Positions 25,812 to 37,107 of a DNA stretch of 64,000 bases are shown here, piece after piece; position 1 is the first letter of the stretch; the number at the start of each line of letters is the position of its first letter. Origin of the DNA: Tetrahymena elliotti 4EA. Lineage: Eukaryota > Ciliophora > Oligohymenophorea > Hymenostomatida > Tetrahymenidae. Below the pieces are notes generated by a model that saw only the letters and a program-made list of their open reading frames with translations, did not search any database and was not told the origin of the DNA. The position numbers and the translations under genes are program-made. The DNA lies in NCBI GenBank assembly GCA_000231825.2, contig JH720308.1, forward strand, positions 1-64,000, given 5' to 3'.

Positions 25812-27298
25812 TTTGCTTAGATTTAATTATGTTATCTATTAAAATAAAATAGCTTTGTTTATATTTTTGTTTATTCTCTATCAAACAATAACTGCTAGAA
25901 TAATTTTTAATACTTTTTTTAATAATTGATGCTAATTTAATTGTTTTAAATCAACCTAGGTTCTATAAATATAGCTTTCTAGATATTTTCGTTAGGATAT
26001 TAAACTACTTGTTCTGATTAATATAGTTATTTTTGAAGATTTAATAATATTGTATTTTAACTCAATTATAATTTAATTTTTTATTAAATATTGATTTAAT
26101 TTGCATAATCAATTTTATGATTAATATATGATTGAAATGTATAGATTAAATATCATTAGTATGTATTTAACAACTCTATTTATTAGATTTATAACTTTTT
26201 CAAAGATATTAATCAACCACAAACTACAATTAATTTTATTAGGATTTATATTATCCACTGAAATTCTTTATTAAATATTTATTCATCACCTTTTGAATCT
26301 CCACAAAATTATATTTTTCTTAAAAAATTTGTTTCTTTTACTCATCTTACAAACCTATTTGTAAAACTTAATTACCTAATTTTTATAATAAACCTTCTTA
26401 AAAAAATATTTGTGAACTTGAGAAAATATAAAACTAAAGTATAAGCAAAACAAAAATTATAATAATAAATTCTTTTATGGCGATTTCAAAATGATATTTT
26501 TATAGTTTTTAAAATACACTTTCATTGAAAGTTTCATTTCTAATTGGTAAAAAAGTATGATCGAAATCAATTTAATTTTTTTAAGTTTGATTCTTACTTT
26601 TTTTTTTCAAACTTACAAAACAGAATTGATTTTTTTGTAAAAAAATGCTAATTTTTTAATTTAATTTTAATGAATGTGCCAAGATTTTTTTTAATTTGAA
26701 AATTCCTTAATTATTTTTATTTTTCCTTTAACAAAATAATTCAAAAGATTAACTTATTTTTAAATTTCGTTTAGGTTTGTTTTCGTTTTTTAAATTTATT
26801 AACGAGAATTAAACTGAAAGCTAAAAAAAGCTAAATATTTACTTTTAAAAAGTTTTTTTTTAGTATTTGATGCTTTTAGATATGGGAAGTTACAAAACAA
26901 ATTAGAGTTTCTATCTCAATTTATATTAACTATTTTTAAATTGAATTGACCTAAATTTGTTTATTTTATGTTTATTAAAATTAATTTAATTTTTAAATTA
27001 TTATGTTTATTTTTATCAATTAAATAAATAAAATAAACAGGTTAGTTTTTTAAACATGCATAAAAAGAACCAATAACTTTGAAAAAATATATGAAGATGC
27101 ATAAACTAATAGATCTATTTTTTGTTTAACTATAATATATTTGCTGTAATTAATTTGAAATTTATTTTTTAAAATTTAAGAGTTAAGGGTTTTCTTGAAA
27201 CTTGGACATCAAATTATTTTTATTTATTTATTACTGAAGAAAATTATCAAAATATTATATCTATCTATTTATTTATTGGTTTTTATAACATAGCTAGC
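25812..27298. other. AT-rich spacer between divergent genes
   Basis: Upstream of two divergent genes; over 80% A+T, with many homopolymer runs. No coding frame, RNA gene or clear element seen. Confidence 0.55.
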
Positions 27299-30200
27299 AT
27301 GAGTAATTACCAAAGCTATTAAACAGGAAGTTTTAATTTAAATAAAAATGAGGGATAATAGATGACATTTGAAAGTTATAAAAATATTTAATCATCAGTT
27401 GAGAGTTAAGTTCCATAGTTTGGTAGATCGAGTGGAGATTATTCTAATGCTACTGTATTAGGTTAATATGATTCTATAAAAAGAGATTAAATAAATACTA
27501 ATTAGGACTATAACTAGCTATTACAAAAAAGAGAATTAAGATAAGAGTCAACTGTTGAAGTTCTTAAAAAAGTTGACGATATTCTTAGAAATAGTTAGCT
27601 TAATGCTATTGGTTCTAGCATAAATTAACTCAAAACAGTTGAGCCATTCTAAACAGGAATAGGTTCAAATTCACAGAATAACATCAGCTCAAATGGTGTT
27701 GGAAGTTCTGATTTGCAAAAGAGAGTTGATGAAATTGTTAGAAATTCTTAGCTATAAAATCAAATAAAGAATACAACTTTCTCACCAACTCCTAGTGCAG
27801 GTGCATTATCATCATATAATACTTTAAAATAATAGAAAAGTGTAGATGAAATAATTGCAGAAATAAAAACTAGGAATTCATAAGTAGGAGGATCTAATTA
27901 TATGTAAAGAGATAATAGCTAAAATATTTCTATACCAATAGGTCCTAATTAAATAATTAGTGCTTCAAGAGATGTGTCTCCTATAGTTAATACGGGTGGT
28001 GGAGCAAGAACTGGATTAGCTAGTAACTCAATGGTAGGATAATTTAATAGTTATGTTCCTTCAGGTAATACTCCTATTGGAGCTGCTCCATTCTCAGGAA
28101 ATGTTTCTCCTAACAATAATGTTTAAGATATTCTTTAAAGATATAAAAAGACTTAAACTTTTACTTCTTAATACTCAGAAAATATTAGCTTGGCCTAAGA
28201 AATACCTTAATCAGGAATCAGTCAATCTCATTACAAAACATTTGCAGAAGATGACACTATGAAGAACAATATAAATGAAAATAGTGTTTTTGATGCTAAA
28301 TTATACAATATGAGTAATAAAAATCTACTTAATAATGCTACTGATTAAAATAATAATCTTTAAAATGTTCTATCTTAAGGATTTACACCTAGAAATTAAA
28401 TACCTTAGGTTAATACTGCTGCCCCTATAATATCAACCTAAAGCTAACATTAGCATAGTTATAGTGGAAATGCTTTTTAAAGGTAAAGTTCTTAAAAAGA
28501 TTTCTCACCTAATCATTTGAGTAATCAAGTCTAGTAATAAAATGATGTAAATTAAAAGTCTTCTTCCAGCATATATTCATAAAATCCTCTAGTTGAAGAG
28601 ATTGTTAGAAAGTACAGCTAAAAGTCTCTTTCATCTTCTTTTGTATAGACAAATAACCCTTCCTCTTTTTATAGACAAGCAAGTTTAGAAAGAGAAATAC
28701 CAAATATTTAACAAAACAATAATCAATAGTAAAATTAATAATAAGATTAGGTAATTTCAGGAAATCAAGAATTTTAAGGTTAAAGATCATCTCCCCAACA
28801 ATAAAAACCTGTGAATTATTCTAGTTAGAAAAAGTAATAAAATTAAAATTAGGAGGAAAGTGAGAGATAACAACAGTAAAGTAGTAAGAAGTCACATAGA
28901 GAAGGCTAAATTGATTAAAATGAGAAAGCTAATAAATAGTAAAAGAATTGTTTGGTTTTTTTTTAGAATATTTGAAAATATTATTTATTATTTAAAAAGG
29001 GATGGTGATAAAATCAAAAAATCTAAAAAACTTGTAAATAAAAACTAAGAATCAATTTATGTTGAAAATCAACTTGATGAGTCTATATAAGAAGATGAAA
29101 AAATTTAAATTCTCACTTCTTTTGTTCATCACTGTGCTTGGCTTGTCCAAAAAAATTTCAGGAGATTTATACAGAAGAAATGGTTAAGCTTTCCTCACAT
29201 TAAAAAAATTATTGATGAAATTAAAATTTTAGAAGAAGAAAAGCAACAGTTCCCTGATGATATAGGTAGTTTTTTTATTTTAGTATTGATATTAGGAAAA
29301 TTCATCAGATAAAATCATATTATTGAAAATACTTTTAAACATATTTTGGTATTTTTTAATAAATTATTGATTACAAGTTGCAAATTGTGAATAAAAATAA
29401 TTTTTAAAGTTATTTTTGTTAATTAACAAAGAGCATGTTTAGAGATTAGAAGATGAAATTTATGAATAACAACAACAGTATGATAATGCAGTGAGGTCTA
29501 TTAAAAGAGCATAGGTGAAATAGTATTCAGATGTATTTTAATTTAAATGTTTTAAAATAAATAATTAATTTCAATTTTTAACTAAAAGCTGGTAAAAAGA
29601 TACAAATAAAAATAATAAGATTTTTCAAGATAGAGCAGAAAATAAGTCTTTATAAATGAAGAGGCAGAGCATGATAGAAGAGTTTCAACTTAAAGAAGTA
29701 ATTAAAGAATTAATACTGAAGAGTCATCAAAAGAAAGAAAGGAAAGATCAATTGAAAGTAATGTTATTTAAGTTAAGCATCAATGGGAAGATCGCCCTAT
29801 TACTGCTAAGAACTCAAAGAAAAATGAAGCATAAATAAATTGGGATAATGCATATCCTTAGGGTGCTCAGCTAGATAACAGTTAACTAGAATTTATTGAA
29901 TCTTAAAAAAAGAAAAAACAATAAGCTCATCAAAATTAAATGTAAGATGGTTAATATGACTCTTAAAAGAATATTGAACATAAAGATAAATGGGATGATA
30001 TTCCTATAGGAACTCATAAAAAAAAGGGTATGGAATAAAACTGGGAAGAATATCCCTCTGGCAACTAAAATCCACCAGTAGTTAAGAAAAAAGTAAAATA
30101 AGAAGCAAAGAAATAAGAGGCCCCAACAGATGAGAAAAATGACTAATAAAAATCCAAGCAAGATACCAAAAAAACTAAAGAACAAATTGAAAATCTTAAA

Positions 30201-31796
30201 AAAAGAACAAAATATGACCCAAGAAAAGCTATCTAAGAGGCTAAGCAAAAAAATTAAACAGATAACTAAAATTCTCCCTAAAAAAAGGATGTTGAAGAAA
30301 CAAAAGTAGTCGCTGAAGAATAAGACCATAATAATGAAAATAATGAGTAAAGGGCGACTCCACAAAAGAAGAAACCATTCTTGAAGAGAAAGTAACCTGC
30401 TAAAAAAGTTACAGAAAAGGCTTAGAATCATGAAGAGGATGATGACTTTTAGGTTCCAAATGAAGATGAGTCACAGAATAGATAAATTTAAGAAAAAGAG
30501 CCAATAAAAAAATCTCCTAAACCTAATCATAAACAAGAAAATAAATAGAGATAATTAAATGAAGAAGATGAAGACCCAAATGGTGGAGACTAAGATAGAG
30601 ATGACCTTAATGATTAAGATAAACAGAAAAAAGATTTCTTGAAGAAAAAACCAAAAGAAATAAAATTCTAAAAGTTAAATTGGAAGAATGTAAAAAGCAG
30701 AACAGACACTGGTAGATAGGAATTAGAATAAAGATAATAATATATAAAATAATAGAAGATAACATAGCAAGAAATTAAGGAAAAGTAAAACTAAATGAAA
30801 AAAAATTTAAAGAAATAAGTATAACCTTATGACCATTATTATCCTGAATTGAATTATATTGATGAAGATGAAGCATTTAATGACCCTAAGTTTAGAGGTA
30901 ATTAGCTTAATATTTCTAACTCTAAGAATCCAAATACATACTATGACCACAACAATCAAAAATAAGTCACCTAGTAATAGTACCCAATAGCTCCTAAAGT
31001 ATTTACAGAATATTTACCCAATAAAGTTTAGTAGAAAGTAATACATCAAGCTTCTCCACTTTAGCCAACATAAGAGTAATTATAAGATTAATAATTTATT
31101 TAATTTTAAAATTATTTTTAAATATTTAAAATAGAATCGTAATTAGGCCTTAAATGTTCCAAAATAAATAAAATATAAATAGTTAATAAGAGATAGAAAT
31201 GAATTATATTGATAATAATTAAGAGTAAGAACTTCAAGAGAGAGATCTTTAACTCTAGGAATTTTAGAAAAGATTGGAAGGTTAGTAAAATAATGGAAAA
31301 TATAAAAGTAAATTAAAATTAATTTATTGTTTTTTATTTATAATTTTTAAACGAAATTTATTTTAGATTTAGGACATGATTTAGAGAAGATGAGATAAAA
31401 TAAAAGAGAAAGTGTTTTGAACTAGTAACAGTAACCTTAATAGTAATAATAAAATTCTCAATAATTCATGCAAGACTATTAAAGGATGTCTAATTAATAT
31501 ACAGATGATCAGATAAGAGAAATGTAGTAATAGCAGTTCTAATCCTCTCAAAGTTAACATAAACAAATCTTTTAATTCCCATAAAATTTTTTTAAAGGTG
31601 AAAATAAATAAAATCAATAAAATCGTTAACCTATAAAATATGAAGATTACATCCTAAGTTAGTAAAACCAAATGAATTCTAAAGTAAAATCTTTTTTTAA
31701 TTTTATCTAATAAATATTTTTAATATTTTAAAGTCACTACAAGAAATAATGCTCAAGAAATAGCAATAATTCATGAAGCTTGATGAATTCTCATGA
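27299..31796 (+). CDS. large Q/N/S-rich disordered protein with lysine-rich middle
   Basis: Function not recognised. Seven exons with consistent phases (27299-28938, 29000-29265, 29432-29532, 29589-31075, 31135-31280, 31367-31683, 31734-31796) give 1339 residues. Residues 1-540 are Ser/Asn/Gln-rich low complexity with repeated short segments of the type KRVDEIVRNSQLQ / KKVDDILRNSQLN / QKSVDEIIAEIKTRNSQ. Exon 2 encodes a more ordered, aromatic stretch (LTSFVHHCAWLVQKNFRRFI) that reads like an IQ-type or helical binding motif. The middle is Lys/Glu-rich with tandem acidic-aromatic motifs (HQWEDRPI, HKDKWDDIPIG, QNWEEYPSG) and KKRTKYDPRKAI. The tail is polyQ-rich and ends FMKLDEFS. ATG sits in GCATGAG, weaker than the usual AAAATG. 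A cytoskeletal or ciliary scaffold is plausible. The antisense 181-residue frame at 29886-30431 is a shadow. Confidence 0.85.
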
Positions 31797-32248
31797 TTCA
31801 TTCAATTTTTTCTAATTTTTTGAAATCTCTATTTGTTAAAAAAATGAAATAATTTCTATTTTTTTAAATTTATATTGTCATAATTATTAAATATTTTTCA
31901 TATTGTAAAAAGAAAGGAATTAGTTAATTTTGTAAAAAAATATCTAATATTTAAAGGGATAAATTTGGTTTTTTAAATCTATTAAATTAGTTTTGAAAAA
32001 ATTAAATTTATTTATTTGTATATAAATGTCAGATTTAATAAGTAAAAAATATTAAATTTATTTTGAAAAAAAGATTCAATTTCTTTTCTAAAAGAAATAA
32101 TATTTTTCTTTAATCAGAATTCTTTTTATTATGATAAAAGTATTAAATCACATTTATTTTGTAAGAAAAATGTATGAGAAAAGTAAATATTAAGAAAGGG
32201 CAGTTTAATAATTGATAAAATTAATTTAAACAAAATTCATATAAATAA
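31797..32248. other. spacer between convergent genes
   Basis: AT-rich 3' flanks of the Q-rich gene and of the polymerase subunit gene. Nothing else seen. Confidence 0.6.
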
Positions 32249-34179
32249 TCATAACTTAATTTCGAAAGTATCTAAGTTTGTTAAGTTCATAATAACAAAG
32301 GAATTGCTTGAAGAAATTGCAGGAACACAAATTAATCTGCATCTTTTTTTTCCTTCTTAACTTTCTTCATAAATTATTTTTGATTCAAATTTAGGACTAT
32401 TTCCACTAAAATAAACATGAGGAAGCTCATCCAAGATAAAAGGGTCATTTTCATTGAAAGGGAAACATCTATAATAAATTACATTTAGATATAAATATAT
32501 TATTAAATTTAACATTACTGTAAAGTATCAGGAGAAGTAGGAGATAAGTGTCTCCATAATATATGTGATTCAAGTATATCTATATCTTATTCACTATAAT
32601 TACTATATTTTTTAATGTCTAGTAAACTTTATCCTAGTTTTTTAAAAATAAAAAATATTAAAAACATGAATTTAAACTTAAAATTAGAAACATACTTAAT
32701 AGAAAAATAACCTTCAAATAAATTATTTTTAACAAAAGTGGGTGAAAACAATTTAAAATTTATATTTTAATGATTTAGATAAAAAATAATGCTATTTAGG
32801 ACATGATAAAAATTTAGCATATTATTGTATCAAGTAAAAAATTTACCTGAAACTCCAAGAATTTAAATGCCTTCTTATTCAAATTTATAAGGATTTGATA
32901 CAAGTTAAAGTGTTGGGATAGATCTAGAAGATGCAAAATAACATTTATTCAAAGGCTATTGTGGTAAAAATGCCTAAGCAGGATCTTTATCTCCTGGCAT
33001 AATATCTAAGCAAATATTACCAGCAATTTCGTTTACATTTTTATCAACATCGTGCATTTTTTTAGCAATTTCTGCATAAAGTTATTTAAATTATTCTTAC
33101 ATACGATATGAACCTACTAAATTATAGTCTAAATCTCTATTCTTTTCTATCAAGTTACCTGCTAAAACTACTCTACATACTCTAGACATTAACTTATAAA
33201 AAAAATAAGTATTCATTTAAATATTGTTAATTAAAATACTGGCTTTAAATTAGTCAAACCGAATAGATGATTCTTAAGTTATACTACAGTGTATCTATCT
33301 ACTTTTGGATCAATATTCAACCCAGAAGTAAGAAGTAAAAATTTGTGATCTTAATGATTTTTAATATAATAAGACAAATCGTGAAAGTTGTTGTTATTTT
33401 GTAAATGACTGTCATCTCCATATGTCAAAGGAGCTGGTAGTTTTAGTATATTCTCTTAGTAAGGTAAGTCGCAACAATATATCTCTTAAACTTCAAACAC
33501 ATTAATTTCTGCAACTCTTTAAATACCTCTTATTCCTAAAACCAGTCCTGAAGTTAAGTTCTTTACATCAATTATTTTTGGTTAGTTAACTGTACTCTTG
33601 AATTTTGTGTTATTGAAAGCTAATTACATTCTTCCTTTAATATTTTTTTATTTGTTTGCAATAGAATATTTTAAGATATAAAAATTCAAAGAATAATACC
33701 TGTTTAGTCTTCCATATAAATAGTATCATCATCAGACATATAGTTTTCTATTTTAAATAAATATTTTATCATTCTAAGAAAATTAAGTATTGATAAATTT
33801 ATATATTTTGATCATTTATGAGATCATTACCTCTTTCTTAAAAGGTAGTTAGTACGTTAGGCTTTAGTTTCATATCTTTATAAAGAGTTGCAATAACTAC
33901 TTAGTATTCCCCAACTTTTAAGTTCAATATCTTATCACAAATAGGAATTGATTCAGAGCTGTAAGTTGATATAAAGTACTCCTTAATCTAATCTAATCTT
34001 TTGAAATATGTTTTCCAATATTGCATTTCATACCCCTTATCGCTATCCCTAAGAATGAATTTATCGCTAATGTTTTTATATCCTTAGCAGTCAGGTCTAA
34101 CTAAATTCCCTGCTGCACTAGATTTATATGTAGAAAGCAGTTTAACAGTATCTGCTTTTTTTGGTCTTTCTATTTCCAT
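32249..34179 (-). CDS. POLD2: DNA polymerase delta subunit 2 (B-subunit)
   Basis: Second subunit of replicative DNA polymerase delta; an OB fold plus an inactive calcineurin-like phosphoesterase fold bridging the catalytic subunit and Pol32. Minus strand, several short introns, about 450-480 residues. The N-terminal part has [19 protein letters not shown] followed by MKLKPNVL, the POLD2 OB-domain signature. Then GLVLGIRG, the [15 protein letters not shown] hinge, [21 protein letters not shown], and the diagnostic [19 protein letters not shown] (compare DxMPGxxDPxNxxLPQQPL). The C-terminus [26 protein letters not shown] and [15 protein letters not shown] matches the family end. First ATG ([15 protein letters not shown]) in a good context. 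The active-site metal ligands are degenerate, as in all POLD2. High confidence; exact intron borders partly inferred. Confidence 0.93.
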
Positions 34180-34589
34180 AAATAATATGTTAGTATATTT
34201 TTTTTAACTATTTTTTAACAAATATTATGTAAGATATGCACTTAAAAATAATACAGAGTATAAACTAAATATTTTATTAAATTACAAAAATAAGCCGCCA
34301 AAGATTTAAGAAATAACCCTCCTTAGTTTAAAATAGTAGCAATTAAAAATTATTTGTTTTGTAGAAGTTTTAATAGATAATTGTAAAATCAAAAACTGTC
34401 AAAGTGGGTGGTATTAAATGATAATATAAAAATTAACTATTTTATTTAAAACAAAAAGTTTTAGTTTATATATTTACACAATATTCGTTATCAAAAATAT
34501 TTTAGTTTTTTCATCTTTTAATTTATTTGTTTGTTATATTAATTTAATATGTTTATTTATTGAAAAATGTTTAAAAAAGTATCACTCAA
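34180..34589. other. AT-rich spacer, no gene seen
   Basis: Promoter side of the polymerase subunit gene and 3' flank of the mevalonate gene; both are on the minus strand. No further feature. Confidence 0.6.
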
Positions 34590-37107
34590 TCAGAGCTTTG
34601 GAGTAACTAATTACTTTTAATCAAAGTTATAATAAGAGCGAATTACTTCTGATGTTATTTCGCAAAGTGTTTTTAATTTGTCATCTAATAAAGATTGTAA
34701 ATCTAATTTTTTCATCTTTAAAATTTAGCTTATATATGCAATAAAACCTACACGGTTTTCAGGAACTTCTCCTTAGCTAAATTTATTGTTTTAAATGAGC
34801 CAGTATGAATAAAGGTTTATTTCATCAAGGCTTGGTTTCCATCTTTAAACATCATGAATCATGGTTATTTCTAATTCATAGACCTAACCGAGACGGTAAA
34901 TGACATTCATGACATTTGGGTTAATGGTCTTAGGGTTTAAGTCTACACAATCACAAAGAAGCATCATAGTAGAGCATAAACGTTTTTGGCGGTTTTGAAT
35001 GAAGTTCTCAATATTCAAATTTTTAATTTCAGTGGTTGATTATGCCTATTTCCATAAATTGTAAGCATGGATTTGGCTTTCAATAATATTGAATAATTCC
35101 TTCATTAAATGGTTTTCTAAGTATTCATCAGCGATGTGAGCTCTATCGTTGTTGTACTTGAAAATACGAATACATTCACTTAATAGATTTAATCCAAAAG
35201 TCAAAGCAAGCAATTTAACTTTTTCTTATTCACTTGGGTTAATTTTAGATTGTTTCTTGGCTGCAATCAGACTTTCAATGTTGATGCTCTTCATATTTTT
35301 GTTGTTATTTTTAAAGAAATAAATTAATTCTTGAATGACAAAGGAAGAACACTCAAAATCTAAATTTATCAAGTTGCTTGTTAATAGATTAATTATGATA
35401 GTAATAAGTTTTAATCTGTAAACTTGTTTAGAGGTAGGTAAATTTTTATTTGAATTATTGCTATCATTTTTATTCAATTTGAATCTAACGATTTCAAGGG
35501 CAGAGAAAATTTAACGAAGCCATTCATTTCCTTTAGGCCCAAAGAGAAGGTCTTGAATACTCTTGTTTATTGTTGCTTAGCTCTTGTTATTTTAGTTTCC
35601 ATTTGTATTAGAAGATGGTTCAATGGAGAGGTGAATAGGTTGCTTGTCCAAATCAAGGCACTCAATAGCAACATGGAGAGAGATAGGTTCCTCAAGGAAT
35701 TCGTTATCGAGCTCGACATAAAAAGTACTTAGAGGAGTGTGCTTTTAAGTTTCGTTAACATTTTGCTCTCTAACTTGCTCAAACATGTCATGTGCTTAGA
35801 GGTAAGCTTTGGCAGTATCGACATTAATTTTACCACGAGATTTCATGAAGCGAGTAGCTTCTTCAACAAGATGGGTAGGAACACCACCAGCTAAAGCAAT
35901 ATTTCTGGCATGAAGATTCATGTGTCCTTTTTAAATTCCTTCTACTGCAAGAGCACGTAAAGCACCAAAATTTTAGCATAAACCAACTGAAGCTATAATT
36001 TCAGAAAGCTATTGTGCATTAGGGAATCCGAGAAGTTGTAAACTGTTATGATATAAAGGATTAGCACTTAATACACCTCCTTAAGAACCAACTGAAATAG
36101 GTACTTCAATCATACCTCTAAGTACTAACTCTCCTTAGAAATTAGGGCGTTTGCTTCTGATAATTTCATAGTGTGTAAGAGGTTAATATCCAGCTTTTCT
36201 GTTATTAATACTAGCATAAGTATGGCAAGAGCTTTCAATTGATCTCCAATCTTATCCAGTAGCTATGGCTACAGCATCCATTCCATTAAAAATACCCTTA
36301 TTATGGGTAGATGCACGATAGGGATCAAGTTAAGCAAAACGGTATCCTTCTATGATTCTCTTAGCTACATCTTCTCCACTAGCATCTTTCCAAGATAATT
36401 TTGAAATAGGAATTTCGAATTCAGAAACAGCACGACGCTCAGTACATAAATTAGATAAGATCTTTAATCCTGCTCTACCTCCAGTAATTTATTCAATAAA
36501 TGGTGCAGTATATTCAACAATAGTGTTAACAATGTTTGCACCCATTGCATTACAAACATTAATATGTAAATCAACAACTACCATTTCATCTATTTGATAT
36601 TCTCCAGTTGGTCTTAACTTTTTATCAGCAGCATCTAAAACTCTAACCTGTTATTATTATTTTAAATAAGAATATTTAAAAAAAGATTGAGAATTCATTT
36701 ATATTTTACCTTAACATCCTTAACACCACCTCCTCTGCTAACCATAGATTAACAGATTTCATTTGCATAAGAAATAATTTTCTCTTTATTTTAGTCTAAT
36801 TTGTATTGCACTTAGAGAGGATCGACTTATAAAAGTTAGATTTAGCCAATCATAATTGGTCGAGTTGAATATGTCTAAAAGCCTGTTCCATTTTCATCAA
36901 TAAATTTAGCAGATGATGATGCAGCAGCAATAACAGAAGGTTCTTCTATAGCCATAGGAATGTTGAGATACTTATCATTAATTTTAAAATTTAAGGCAAG
37001 GCCAAGGGGTAGGGAGATCTTTCCAATACAATTTTCAACCATCAAATCAGCTCTTTATAAAGTAAGTCCTCCATCTTCAAATTTCTAAACATCAATTTTA
37101 GGTTCAA
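34590..37107 (-). other. class II HMG-CoA reductase half plus unassigned C-terminal extension
   Basis: Reduces HMG-CoA to mevalonate. Class II features: [21 protein letters not shown], catalytic Glu in [14 protein letters not shown], the cofactor motif [10 protein letters not shown] (class I enzymes have DAMGMN), catalytic Lys in [17 protein letters not shown], catalytic Asp in ATGQDWRSIES, and catalytic His in [16 protein letters not shown]. No membrane anchor or sterol-sensing domain. One short intron lies near 36650-36710. The canonical enzyme should end soon after the flap (about 35760), yet the frame continues for about 380 residues ([20 protein letters not shown] through an Asn-rich stretch to NFDQKQLVTPKL, TGA). 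This extension is helical-looking and unrelated to any family I recognise. Bacterial-type reductase in a ciliate suggests ancient transfer. Confidence 0.92.

Noticed and set aside
29886..30431. 181-residue antisense standard-code ORF, very Leu/Phe-rich
   Set aside because: It is the reverse complement of the Lys/Glu/Gln-rich coding exon 4 of the 1339-residue gene; antisense of AAA/GAA/AAG gives Phe/Leu/Ser artefacts.
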